This document shows positions 34,155 to 49,100 of a stretch of 64,000 nucleotides of DNA, in pieces (positions within the stretch are counted from its first letter, which is position 1; every line of letters begins with the position of its first letter). The position numbers were made by a program, and so were the translations under genes. Location of the stretch: positions 32,537,332-32,601,331 of the forward strand of contig NC_135549.1 of NCBI RefSeq assembly GCF_964340395.1, in the 5' to 3' direction. The notes under the pieces were generated by a model that was given only the letters and a program-made list of their open reading frames with translations, ran no database searches and was not told the origin of the DNA. The DNA comes from Glandiceps talaboti (lineage: Eukaryota > Hemichordata > Enteropneusta > Spengelidae).

Positions 34155-37100
34155 GTAATCTTCGACGTTTTTACTTTTTTTAGTGCATTTTATAAATAAC
34201 ACACTGTTGATAATGCAAAGCGTATTATATTGGTGTTATGGTGTTTGTGACTGAAATCGATTCTTTGTCGTCGCATACAACAACAGTGGCTGTGGCTGTG
34301 TGCTGGCCGCCATGGCAGTAGTGGTACATGGCATGTTAACGGTGCAGTGTATTTGATGGAAGATTTTATGTACATCCTTGACTAGATGTAGGACGAGTTG
34401 CAATCCAGTCATGAATGTCGAAGGTTTTATCTTATATTTTATCCAGAGCCAGGGTTTTTGTCATAGTGATGCTTTAATTTGAGACTGTGTCAGATATTGG
34501 TTTTATTTTGTGTGACGCACCCAGTCAACGCAGTTTTAGCGACTGATGAGTGTCCTAGCTGTATTTAACTGGTATCGCAACCTCATCTCATTTCGTCACA
34601 TCTCATATACAGAGAATCCTCGAGCCAATCTTCATAAATTTACCACATCAGTTATCAAGGCAATTGTATCAGTGTCGCCAAAACATTGTACGGTTGGTCA
34701 ACATGCATTTTTCTAAACAGTATTTATATGTTATGTTCCTAAAAAACAGTGAGCCGACGTTTCGTGGAAATAAAGACCGGAAGTGTTCGTAAGAATTGCT
34801 ATTCACTAACCGGGAGCTCTGACTACAAACTTCTTTCTGTACATGTACGTTTTCCTTTCACAAAAATGATTTAATAAAATAAAGACACACACTGATTAAA
34901 CTGTATGCGACATGTTGGATCTAGGAAACTTTCTATTGATCAAATTAGCTGTCATTAGGAAAATATCGTACGAATCTTGCTGCTACAAATGTATCAATCT
35001 CTACTATGAAGAGGGGGGGGGGGGGCAGAACTTTGCCTTGGTGCAATCATGCATGTAAAATTTAGAAAAGTGGCTAATTTACATAAATTTTCATGCAATT
35101 TACATAATGTAGATTTTAGCATACGCAATTAAATATCATATGTAAGGCCAGAAAAAGTAAAAAAGCTGGTCAACGGGCAACCTATCCCATCATATTGGGT
35201 AGGTAGGTAGATTTTATTTTTTCACAATGCTTGACAAGGATAAAACAAACCATATATAATGATAGCAAAATATTTCAGGTCGAGTTTTAATAGATAGCAC
35301 TTAGGGAGTGATCAGTTTTTAAGGCCGGGGGTAGGCCGGTGACTATTTGTTCATGTTGTACTTAAAAATAGTGACCCCCCTGCAATTCATCCACAAAACA
35401 ATCCAACCCCCCTCTGACAAATAAAAAAACACAATAACCCCCCCCCCCCCATCTGTTGACAAGAAACACTCTTTTTGTTCTTGCAAAAGACACTCTATTC
35501 TCAAAGCATAATACTGCACACTGCATAGTTAATTTTAAATGTTACATTTTCAGTAATTTAAAGTGTATCTGGTAAATTGCTAACCAAAATTCATTGTTTC
35601 ATATGTATAAAGCTCTTTAGATAGGAACCCTATGAAAAGTATGATTGTCTGTTAATTCACTGATATACAAACTATTCATGGTTTAATAACCAAATGTTCT
35701 AGGATATCTCTTCGATTGAGTGAACTATTAATATTGATTAATTCAGCTAATTATCAAGTACAATATTATAAATGGAGTTAATATACTTGTAAACCCATGT
35801 CAATAACTGTCACACATAATGATGTACTTGCATCATATAATGAATTGGTTACATCATATAAAGATATGTTCACATCATATAGTCAATAAATTGTTTTCTT
35901 TAGACTTAACACAACTGTGGCTTTCCATACATGTACACGTTTGCACTCCTCAAGGCACTTGTTTGTCCTGTTCATAATTGTTCAGTTTAATCATGGCACT
36001 GACTCAAAACTCCACCCAAACACCCCCACCCCTACCCCACCCCCCATTCATTGACCACACTGCTAATATTAACCAAAATATTTATGAAAGGTTTTAAATA
36101 ATGAAATGTGATAAATGTCATTGGTTTCAAAATAGAAATTAAAAAATGTCATAAAAATGTTTTCGAACTACAGCAGTTTCTAAACTAGATTACTAATTCA
36201 ATTCACTTCCTATTGGCTATGTTGTCCAGTATATTGCTGGCAACATGATAGCCTTGAAAATAAATACATTCTAATACCAAGGAAATGTAATATTATGATC
36301 TGCTGACAAAATGTTACTCGCAGTATACAGTCACTCAATGTGGATACTAGATATTCCAGGGGAGAAGTAAAATCTAATTTTCCTCCTAACTTTGCATCGT
36401 GTCAGTACTATAGAAGTCCTGGCTACAGTAAGTAGCCCTTTCCTAGATCATCATCAAACAAGTCTGTGTTTGTAACTTTGTTTATCAGTCATTCACATAA
36501 TATGTATTCTCCGAGAATATTGTGTTCACCTTGGAATATATTTCTTTCTTGGAAGTTTATGGTGTAAAACAATAGCAAGACAAAAGGGGGTTCACAGTTA
36601 GCCTGGTAACATGTATTAAACTTGGTGATGGTCACAGGTATCAAAGAAGAAGTGAAACACAAACACAGAAAAGATATTTTTGATAAGACATGTAGTTCGT
36701 ACTATAGATATGCCAAGTAACAGTTCAGTAGTTTGTACATGTATGATAAATCAACACATTAGGGGTGAGATCAGTAGGTAAAAAAACGTATTCTTTTAGT
36801 AAGGCTTCAGAACCCCTTTCCCATCCCCTTCTAACTAAATTGGTAAAATTGTTGCACATAGCACAATCAATTTCAAATCAGTATGTAGTATTATGTAGTG
36901 CTATGAATACAAAGTCAGTATGTAGAGAGGAAAAATAGCTCTTTTATATGCACAATAAATGTATTTTAGTGCCATGCATAACAAATTTTTTCCCATTTTC
37001 TGACATTTTTACCTAAGGATGCATTGCTGTACAATGACTACGCATGCGCGTTCTATGTACAATGTGCAATCTCCACGCCAAGAGCACTATCTATGATCTC

Positions 37101-40100
37101 ACAAGTGAATCTACCCAGCTGTGCGAACTTAGGGGCTTTGGCTTAGTTATGATATTAAATGTATGGACATTTAAGTACAGGAGCATGGCTCATGATTTTG
37201 TTTAGTTGAAAACAAGGTGCCCCCCCCCCCTCTTATTTCACTTCGTAAAAATGATGACCCCCCCTTTGAATCCCAAATTAAGGTGATCCCCCCCCCCCCC
37301 CATGCATCATGGGATGTCTCTAATTAGCTCTAACCTATACAGGGAGGTACTTAGCCAGACACCTTCCATCTTGTTTTGGGAGAAAAACAATTATCACCTT
37401 GATTGCTACTGATTGGAAGGGGACAACTCCAAAGGTGAAAAAAATTGAAAAAAAGACAGTGTAGGAGGCCATGTAGAGGCATAAAATATCAAACCATAGA
37501 CATAATTTATAGTCTTACAATGCTTGAATATGGTAATAAAATACTAGAATTGAAACAATTATGCTATGCATTACAATGGAAGTGTATATTGTTGGGGCAA
37601 AGCTGAAAGATATTTTGCGAATGTGCACTTGGTTAATAACTTCTCCTGAAGTTTAATTTGGTTCCAAAAAATCCCAAATAAAGAGCAAAACATTTCAAGA
37701 CTTTCAGACTTTTGATGGCCCAATGACTGCTCAGCCCACTCCCATGGTCGTAAACTTTTGCTCAATTCTTTTTAGCGCACATTGGATATGCAACGTTCAG
37801 CTTAATATAATCTCAATTCATGCTTGTACATCATAGCCAAGTAAACCACTGTATAAGATATTATATGATTTGGAATATACTCAAATGTATATTGTTACAT
37901 GTATTATTCAGAAAAGATAAAGAAATATCCTAATTTTGAAACAAATGCAAAGCCTGCATGAGGATATATTGCCCATCACCAGAAAAAAATATATGTCTTG
38001 TCAAAGTCCCTCAATCAGCACAAAAAGGTGTAATTCATCCAATCAGTGAACCCCAACTGTTAAAGTGACCTAAACATTGTATAAGTAGCATCCACAGCTG
38101 ACAAATAGACTATAGTTGGACATTTACATCATATGCCACAATAAACACTAATTTTTAATATGAAGGACTGTTATTGGTTAGATTTTTAATTGATTAACAA
38201 AGACATGATCATGTTCATAACTGTGGGGGTGGCTGTGGATGGATTTTAAATTGCATCTTATGCATCTCAGGACTTCTAGTGTCTGTAACATCTTTGACTG
38301 TACTGTGAGTGGAGGTGTAAATGATAACGATACATGTATAGGAACTATACTGTGAGTGGAGGTGTAAATGGTAATGATAAACCTGGTCACCTTCCATTGA
38401 GGGACTGGTAGAATTTTAGCAGTGACTGGGTGGTTAGGGTTGTAACGTACACCATCTAATGGGGAGGGGGTGAACTGGAGGATTTTTGAGAGAGAAAAAA
38501 TTGTCGCTGGCCACGAAAGAAAATAGCTCAGCAACTCAAGACAAAAAAATTTATTTCCATAATATGAGCTAAAAAAAAACTTATGTTGCAAGTGAAGAAA
38601 CAAGCTATAAATGTCAAAGTCCTAGGTACATGTGTTTCTGATGCAGTGGCACCTAAACTTTTAAAGTTTGTTGTCAAAGGTTATACTATTGTTGGTAAAT
38701 GCTGAAACAAACCAAAATACTACCATCAAATTAAATTACTAAGAATACTGACCTGACTTAACTTGAAAATATCCTGTAATTAGTCGTCCGGGACGGGGAC
38801 TTATGGATTGGATTCCGTACGTCCTTGTGTCCGTTTATCCGTCCGAGCCATTTCTTGTCGATGCCTGGACCGATTTTTTTCAAACTTGGTAATGGGGCAA
38901 CATACAATAGCATACATGTACATATGCACGTCAATTCGTTTCATGATACGATCCAATATGGCCGCCTAGCAGCCATTTTGTTTGCAAATTTTCCATGTCC
39001 AAAGCCTTAACTCAGACATGCTTAAACAGATCTCATTCAAAGTTGGTTGGTATTAGGACAGGTTCCCCCCCCCCCCCTCGTACCCGACCCATCCTTTATT
39101 GTTGAATGGATTATTCCATCACGTTATCTTGAAGAATAGGCATGTCCCATGTCCAACGAGGAGACACAACATGAATAGGCATGTTCCATGGCCAACACGA
39201 GCAGACACATACATATCTAAGTCTGTTTGATTTAGGTTCACAAGTGTTGTTGCGTGATCTGAGTAGTGATATATCAAGAAAATGACAACATATAAACTGC
39301 CAGTTCCTTAAAACCCAATCATAGCGGAGTCTATGTCATTCTCAATGACTAATGTTATTGTCATAAAATGATCAAATAATTTTGTATAGTATATGTATGC
39401 AACAATATACTTTTCAGGAATTTTGTTTGGTCTTAGTTTTCTGAATTTAAATTATCAATCGTGATCAGAAAAGGGTATTGTTATTACCTTAACATGTTAA
39501 ACACCAGATAGCACTCTTTTAGTCCTTAAATTTTCAAACATGTCTACAGGCGGGAGGGGGTAAACCCCCCCCCCCCCCCTGTACCCACCCCCACACTGCT
39601 CTTGTGTATTTTGATTCAAACTTTTAACTAGTATTGTTGCCACCTTGACATATTAAAAAGCATCACAAAGCATTCTTTTAGTTCATGAATTTCACCAATT
39701 TATTGGGCACCCGCCCCCACACTGCTTTAATTTGTATTATAAATACCTTGACATGTTAAAATAGCACCAGAAAGCATTCTTTTAGTCTTTGAATTTCAAA
39801 AATCTCAAGGATGGGAAGGGGGGACCCCTCCTGTACCCTCCCCCTTGGCTCCCTCAAACTTCTATTCAACTTTTACTGCCTACTTTCCCAGTTTACCAGC
39901 CACTTGGGAATATTAAAGCTGTATTCACTGTTACCTCTTACTTTTGAAATATTTTTTTTAGCTACATTCATTTCGTATGTTTCCTGTTGTGAGGAAATTC
40001 AATTTCAAAAAATGAAAAGTAACGTGATGTGATGCAATAAGGTGAAAAGTCAAATTTAAAGCATATATTTATATGTAAAAAATTTGCTGTACCAATACTA

Positions 40101-43100
40101 AGTAAAATAAAAATTGCTGTCATGATGTGGTGATGGTTGAAAACAAAATTTTTTTTTGTGTCCATATCCTCCAGCTCCCCCCCCCCCAATCAAATGGTTT
40201 ACCCTTCATTTATCATTCCAGTCAATTCTTAAATGCACTTGTTACAATGCATGTAACTTACGGTATTGTTTTCAAAGTTTGAGTAAGTTTGAACAATTCA
40301 AATGATATACATGTAGATTTTCATATACAAGATAGCGTATTCCTAGAAATAGGTATATAAACAGTCCAGCTTGCACTGAGATTAAATGTCAACAAATCTC
40401 TTTTATCTTGTGTACTTCTAAAGACTTGGAAACCAATACTACATGGTATAATACAAACAAGGGAGTGTACCGGTACACGGCAGAAGACCATATCATACCA
40501 TAATACATTTGTGTTCAAAGCCAATCATTTGGCAAATTGAAGTAAAATTTTTGATGTTTGATTTTATTTACAGTGATGTATGTCACAGCTGATGAAACAT
40601 GCATGGGATACGTTGATAGTAATTTACAGTGGCATGATTCTTTTGACTGCAATGGAATCCTAGATGGAGGAGACCAATGTTGTGGTACTTTGACCAACAA
40701 ATACTGCTGTTATTTTGATAGTAGTGATACTGGTGAAACATGCACAGGATACTTTGACAGTGATGGCAAATGGCATGACTCTTTTGAATGTGATGGACTT
40801 CTTGATGGGGGAATTTATTGCTGCGGTACTCTGACTGACAAGTACTGCTGTTATGATGCCGATGATCGTATTGCAGAAGCACAGTTGAGGTAAAGACATT
40901 TTTAATACTTAGATACATGGTCAGATTGTTGTGTTTACCAATAAATAATAATGTAATATTTCATGGTCATATGGATATGTTTCCAAGTAATAATAATGTC
41001 ATATTACATGGTCAGATTGATATGTTTACCAAGTAATATTAATGTAATATTACATGGTCAGATGGATATGTTTCCAAGTAATAATAATGTAATATTACAT
41101 GGTCAGATTGATATGTTTACCAATAAATAATAATGTAATATTACATGGTAAGATTGTTATGTTTACCGATAAATAATAATGTAATATTACATGGTCAGAT
41201 TGATATGTTTACCAATAAATAATAATGTAATATTACATGGTAAGATTGTTAAGTTTACAAAGTAATACTAATGTAATATTACATGGTCAGATTGATATGT
41301 TTACCAATAAATAATAATGTAATATTACATGGTCAGATTGTTATGTTTACCAATAAATAATAATGTAATATTACATGGTCAGATTGATATGTTTACCAAG
41401 TAATAATAATGTAATATTACATGGTAAGATTGTTATGTTTACCAATAAATAATAATGTAATATTACATGGTCAGATTGATATGTTTACCAAGTAATAATA
41501 ATGTAATATTACATGGTCAGATTGATATGTTTACCAAGTAATAATAATGTAATATTACATGGTCAGATTGTTATGTTTACCAATAAATAATAATGTAATA
41601 TTACATGGTAAGATTGATATGTTTACCAATAAATAATAATGTAATATTACATGGTCAGATTGATATGTTTACCAAGTAATATTAATGTAATATTACATGG
41701 TCAGATTGTTATGTGTACCAAGTAATAATAATGTAATATTACATGGTAAGATTGATATGTTTACCAATAAATAATAATGTAATATTACATGGTCAGATTG
41801 ATATGTTTACCAATAAATAATAATGTAATATTACATGGTCAGATTGATATGTTTACCAAGTAATAATAATGTAATATTACATGGTAAGATTGATATGTGT
41901 ACCAAGTAATAATAATGTAATATTACATGGTAAGATTGATATGTTTACCAATAAATAATAATGTAATATTACATGGTCAGATTGTTATGTATACCAAGTA
42001 ATGATAATGTAATATTGCATGGTCAGATTGATATGTTTACCAATAAATAATAATGTAATATTACATGGTCAGATTGATATGTTTACCAATAAATAATAAT
42101 GTAATATTACATGGTAAGATTGTTATGTTTACCGATAAATAATAATGTAATATTACATGGTCAGATTGATATGTTTACCAATAAATAATAATGTAATATT
42201 ACATGGTAAGATTGTTAAGTTTACAAAGTAATACTAATGTAATATTACATGGTCAGATTGATATGTTTACCAATAAATAATAATGTAATATTACATGGTC
42301 AGATTGTTATGTTTACCAATAAATAATAATGTAATATTACATGGTCAGATTGATATGTTTACCAAGTAATAATAATGTAATATTACATGGTAAGATTGTT
42401 ATGTTTACCAATAAATAATAATGTAATATTACATGGTCAGATTGATATGTTTACCAAGTAATAATAATGTAATATTACATGGTCAGATTGATATGTTTAC
42501 CAAGTAATAATAATGTAATATTACATGGTCAGATTGTTATGTTTACCAATAAATAATAATGTAATATTACATGGTAAGATTGATATGTTTACCAATAAAT
42601 AATAATGTAATATTACATGGTCAGATTGATATGTTTACCAAGTAATATTAATGTAATATTACATGGTCAGATTGTTATGTGTACCAAGTAATAATAATGT
42701 AATATTACATGGTAAGATTGATATGTTTACCAATAAATAATAATGTAATATTACATGGTCAGATTGATATGTTTACCAATAAATAATAATGTAATATTAC
42801 ATGGTCAGATTGATATGTTTACCAAGTAATAATAATGTAATATTACATGGTAAGATTGATATGTGTACCAAGTAATAATAATGTAATATTACATGGTAAG
42901 ATTGATATGTTTACCAATAAATAATAATGTAATATTACATGGTCAGATTGTTATGTATACCAAGTAATGATAATGTAATATTGCATGGTCAGATTGATAT
43001 GTTTACCAATAAATAATAATGTAATATTACATGGTAAGATTGTTATGTTTACCAAGTAATAATAAATGTGATATTACATTGTCTGATTGTTATGTATACC

Positions 43101-46100
43101 AAGTAATAATAATGTAATATTACATGGCCAGATTGATATGTTTACCAAGTAATAATAATGTAATATTACATGGCCAGATTGATCATTGATGGGAACTTGA
43201 CATTTCAGATGTAAAACATATCTTGATTTGTTTGGGTTGATATGAATACATGATTTTTTTGCAAATTTTCTATGACCTTTCCTAAATTTTAACAAAGTGG
43301 CTGATATTTTGCCACGTTGTTGTAAATTATATATTAAAGGTAGTACATGTACATGATTCTCAATTATGTCTGCCGCTAGAAGGCGCCCTCACTTTAAACC
43401 TTGCCTTAATGTACTCGAGCATACAAAAATAACATATACAGAAATAAAGTGAATACAATACAGTCATTTAGCCAACTGCTGGAGGACTGTTTACATCAAC
43501 AAGATATTTTCCAAGAGGATGTTTATCATCAGAGGTCAAAATTTGCAAAACTTTACTTTTGTCATTTAAGGAATGGAAATATGAATTATTTAATGACAAA
43601 GAAGAAAAAAGTGCCTTTCTCTCATTTGTATAATGAGAACAAAGAATTAAATGATGTAATTCATCTTCTACCATACAGTACAGTTTTTGCTTAAGATGTC
43701 GCATTTTTCATGTTCGCTTCGCTTCGCCTTCGCAGTCGCATCACCTCATTATCGCTTCAATCAATTTGCTTCGTAACTTGGAATCGCTTCATGACAGCAT
43801 TCGCATCGCAGTCATTTTGCTTCGCATTCACTTCTTGTTCGCATCGCATAAAAAAACAATGAAGGTCGCTTCACGTCAAACAACAATGAAGGTGAAGCGA
43901 TACTGTGAAAGGTGTGACAGTATTTGCATATCTATTTTCACTGCTGTACGTCGTGAATTCTGTCTAGTAAAATACACGACTCTAAACATGCAATCATCAC
44001 CAATGTCCCTCGTCTGTCCTTACCGAATTAACATGTATATGCGAAGAAGAATTGTGTCCCTCTACAACATCGGTGTACGTATCGTTGACATCCAAGCCTG
44101 TCTTAAAGAGGTAGATCTTATTCTGGTATCTAGAAATGCGATTGGCCGGTTTTTGAAACATTTCAAGGAAACAGGGTGTCTGAGAGACAGACAAAAGAAC
44201 AAACCTAAAATTCAAAATTCTGAGATAGGTTCTAAGCATGGATTTATTAGGGGGTGGTGCGTTATATTGTCCCCATGCCAAATCGTCCCCGCTCCCCAAT
44301 TACCAAATCATCCCCGCTAGGGTTGGTCGGTCAGTGCGTGTGGGCCACTAATTAGTGAACTCGGCCACAACTGTCACCACAATTAAATGGAATGACCAGT
44401 CAAATCGATTTTACAAACGGGACGATCCCTTTGTACAAACCACTAACATACACAGAATGTGTTAACAAATGTAGAAAAAGCAATTGCACAGTGGTGAGCA
44501 AAAATAAAGTGGTGATAAACACAAGTCCTCTTTGCAGAAAGCCCGGTACACTAAGCTTTTCTACGTTCGTCATAGGTCACGAACCCCGCAACATATAATG
44601 GGCGAATAATGTAGTGAAACGTCCAACAGTATGTAGCGAAACGCCAAACTACGTACCAAATTGACAATTTATCGAAACGACCATAATGCTGTCATCTGTA
44701 TAAGTTGCAAAGCGAAAGTATAAAGTTCATGATTGCAATAATTTTCTCATCTGTGGTCGCCGATATAGTTTTCGTTTCCCATTGCCAGCCATTATGGTCA
44801 ACACCGGGGAATAATAACTGTGAAGACCTTTGAGCACAGTATGATATGTGGGAAAGTGCTATATAAGAAAGGGCATTTGAATAGCCGATGTATTTGGAAA
44901 TTAAACCTCTTTTAATCGTTAAGAAGCGTTTAATTATGCTGTCACATGAAACTGTTTTAAACTATATACATACAAGTTAATGGTAATCAGTTAACAACCG
45001 TTTACCCCACGACTCAGACCACTATGGAAATTTTTCAAAAGAAACCCCAAAGTCAGAACAGGAATGATTTCATATTCATATTCCTATGCACCAACACTGC
45101 AGTACCCTTACTCATTTTGATGGTATATAAGTATTCCTATACAGTCCGAATATGAAACACCTAACCTGGAGTTGTGAAAGAGCAGTATAGAGGTGAAGGG
45201 GTAGGCATCTTGACGAACTTTCAATACAAGTGGAGATGGCTGCCTGTGAGTTCAAATCTAGGTCATGGCCGAATGGCATAGCAACTATTGTAATGAGATA
45301 TGGTTGCCTGGCAACTATCATTTAGTTGTGTCAACAAATATAGTGCATGATGAGATCATAGACTCACTATGGGTAAGCTCGCGATATTTGATCATAAATG
45401 GGGAATTCAATTTCATAATTGTTTGCATATGACCGATGTCTAGCAGAGAAATGCAAAAAAAGGATTAAGAGATTGGACACCAAAATGTATTTCAATTGAT
45501 GTCGTGTAACCGAGAAAGATTTATTTTTTGTCATGGGATTGCATTATGTATAAAAAACATTATTGGTAAATTACGTCTCTATCTGGTTCGGACAGGCAAT
45601 ACGAAAAAGAATATGTGCTTCAAGAAATGAGGAGAAGCCTATTACTAAAACCCTCCTCCTTTTGCCAAAATACATGGTCGTTACATGTATGGAAAAGGGA
45701 AATGGAGAAACATTATGATATTGAAGCAACTGAGTGGGACGCCCCATTAAATGTGTCTTAACTAACGTAAGAAAAAAAGTTAAAACCAAATTTTCGTAAG
45801 TTTTAAGTTTATTTAAAATGCGACATTGTCACCAATGTCGGGAATGCAAAAAAATATGGGGTCCAGATACAAAACTTTCAACATAGATGTACGTTGTATT
45901 TCGCTTACTTCTGTAATTTGAGTCATGTAAGTTTCATTTTAAAGGTATAAAGAGAGTAAAGTACATAAAGCGGCAAATAAAAATAAAAACTTCGTTCATG
46001 TATCGAAGGTAGTGTATTCTAGATAATGACCAAACAGGAGATCGGAAAGGACTGCGTGATACTCAACATTTATTAACGCAAATTTAACCAAAAGGGTTAT

Positions 46101-49100
46101 CGTGCTGTAGACAGAAAAGTAAAGTACAACCCCACATAATTTTAGTAACCGTAATGATCTATACTTTTCATTTCAAATCCTTTATCATGCAAGTATGTCG
46201 GTACAATAGCACCTGTTCCACACAATGCGATTCAAAAACAAAGTGGACGTGATGCGAATGGGGTGCGATGCGAATGCGAACTCAACGTGAAAGGGAAGCG
46301 ATCTCCCGTAAACTTGACGTTGAGGCAAAGCGAAGATGAAGCGATGCGAACGCGCATTGATGCAAAAGCTTAGGCGAAAACTGTACTGTAATTAGACAAA
46401 ATTTACAGAATCTTTAATCTACAGGAATCTTGGGAGTACACTGTCTCCCCAACTCAATTTGAATATTATAATCTGAAATTCTAAATTTAGTCACTAGTTT
46501 TCTACAAACAGGATTTTTAATTTGTAGAAGACATTTCTCAAAACCAAAATTTGTTTTAAATATTCTATATATTCTCATTTTGTTTTTATCAGTACTTTTT
46601 CTTTTAATGTCATTATGTAATTCCCCGTACTAAGATTTACAAAATTTTTGGCAGAAATTATCATGAACCTTCTAGAATTAAACTTGCAAAGATTTGACCA
46701 CATACTGTTCTCACTATATTTATCAAGTAAATTTCTTATATAAATGCCCCATTTGGAATAATGCATAGAAGACATGTAAGGCTGTCTATAGATAAGGGGG
46801 CTTATAGATTGAGCTTCATGCATGCGTGCGTGATTTGATTTGATGTGATTTTATTTGGCAAAAAATATTAAGGAAACCACAAAAAAAAGAAGGAAATAAC
46901 ACTACAGCTAACACAAACAAGCAAATACAGCACAGAATACCTTTGCCGAGGATAACACAAAAAAGTTTTAACAACTTATTTCCATTGTGGTCCTCCCACA
47001 CCAAACATTACATAGCATAAAAAACGACGAAAAAACAGTGACAATTAGCAGACAGAATATACTAAAAAACTGAACCGGCTACTACATATGGAGCGAGGCC
47101 AGCCTACAGTAAATAAACGAACCCACTTTCTTCCAATTCATACAATTTCTTGTACATAAAAGCTTTAATACTTTTCTTAAAAAATTTCAAAGAGCTGACA
47201 TTACGAATACACAAAGGTAGACTGTTCCAGATTTTTGCGCCAGAAAAACGGAATGAATGTTGACTTTGAGTATTGAAGGTTGGAATATAAATAGAGGAAG
47301 AACTAGATCTGGTGTTGTATGAATGCCTACTACTGGTTAGTCTGAAATGATCGGAAAGATAACTGGGGCACTACCATTCAGCAATTTATAAACATGATTT
47401 AGTTTTAGCTGTTCAACTCGTTGTTCAATAGGAAGCCATCCTAGTTGTTTGAAGTGTGTGTAGGATATATGAGTTCTTGAATGCAAGTTTAACACAAATC
47501 TGATCAGTTTGTTTTGAGAGATTTGTAGTTTAGATTTTGTCTGTTGGGTTAGGCATTTGTACCAGTAGGAGCATGCATAGTCATAATGGCATTGAATAAG
47601 GGCTGAAGCCAACAATTTCCTAGTGTTATATAAAAAATCCAAAAATTTAGATTTTCGATATAGAAATTTCAGTCTGGCATATACCTTTTTGAGAACCTTT
47701 TCAGCCATACCCTCACCACCAAGTGATTGGTCTAATTCTGCTCCCAGGTAATTGACTGATGTTTTGTGAGTGATTTGGGTATTATTACATACAACATTAA
47801 GTTTAGTGTTGGAATTAAGTTTACGTTTTGAGCCAAACAGAATTGATTCGGTTATTTCCTAGATGAATTGATAATTTGTTGTCAACTAAGGGGCGACGTC
47901 AAAAGATCGATGTTTACAAAAAAACTTAATTGCTTTAGTTTGGGGGTGGGGGGGTTTTGGCCAAAATAATTTCTCAACCGTCAAAAACGATTTAACGCCA
48001 TACTTGGCAAATTTAGTACGATTTCAAGGCTGCTTTTACCTAAAACACTGCGTACAGTCGGTCCGATTTATCAGCGGTACGCGGTTCAGCTTTCAAATTT
48101 GCTGCAAAATAGGTATTTGGGAACGAGGTGGGTATCCAGAGTGTGCGTACGCACATTTCATCAGTTGGCGTCGTCGAGACACGAATTCGCGAAGGGTTCG
48201 TACAATTTTCTGGTCCATATATGTTCTCCTCACACAATTTATAAATGCCCTTCGAACGACTTTCAGAAACTAACAAACAAGATTTGGGAGTTAAATATCA
48301 AAAACAACAGGGCAAATCCCGGGCCGGTGTACAGGAAAGCGCAACGAAGTTGTGGCATGCAAAAATGACCGACGGTCATTAGCCGAGTTCATGTCCCAGG
48401 ACTCGGAGGTCGAGTCGAAACAATCTTTTGAAATACGTTAAAAAATATGTTTGAAAGTTAACGAAGTCACAGTGGGTACGTGATCAGAGCCGATCGTTCA
48501 ATCGTAGTGGTAAATTTTAAAGGACCTTCACGATAATTGATTTCAATAGACTATGTGGAGAGGACGTTGCCAAAAATCCACCTACGCGAAGGTTCTATTA
48601 AAGTTAGGCCATAAGTTATAACGTGAAACTAATACGAATGTAAATCCGGAAATTACCGATGAGATGTCATGTTTGATGTGACCTCTCAACTTGGACTAAA
48701 TTGTCGCAGATAGCGTGGTATTGCGAATGTTTATTTCTACACTCGCAACAAGTTGATCGTTCGACTGATGTTGATTCAATCCTTCGTGAAAATCAAAAGT
48801 TCGATCGCCTGAAATAATTATTCAGCAATAGTTTAGCAATTTCAAATAGATTTATAGATGTTTGTAGATGGTAGTTGGAACATGCATGTGAAAGCCGTGG
48901 CCGCCGCGTCAACGTGTTTATCACTGTCGTGATGCGAGGTCACAGTCAAAATCAACGGAAACGTGCGAATATATACGAATATCACGACTCGACAGAAACA
49001 ACTTGAAGGCTAAAAAGCATGAGAGCTGGTAAATACAATTTCTAGTTGAAACTATGTTTTGCAGAGACAGTTAAATGTTTTACAGTTTGAATTGCAATGT

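Noticed and set aside
33811-34158. 115-codon ORF covering Shisa-like exon 1
   Set aside because: The signal-peptide frame fits the splice phase of exon 2; this ORF is in another frame with no recognisable domain.
38178-38603. 141-codon minus-strand ORF
   Set aside because: Part is caused by a two-copy direct repeat (CTGTGAGTGGAGGTG); no domain and no splice context.
40583-40918. Minus-strand ORFs opposite Shisa-like exon 2
   Set aside because: Shadows of the real exon; His/Cys-rich only because the plus strand is Cys/Asp-rich.
48004-48368. Two 89-codon ORFs in the GC-richer part of the 1.8-kb element as a transposase
   Set aside because: No HTH, Myb or DDE motif visible; too short for a Harbinger transposase.
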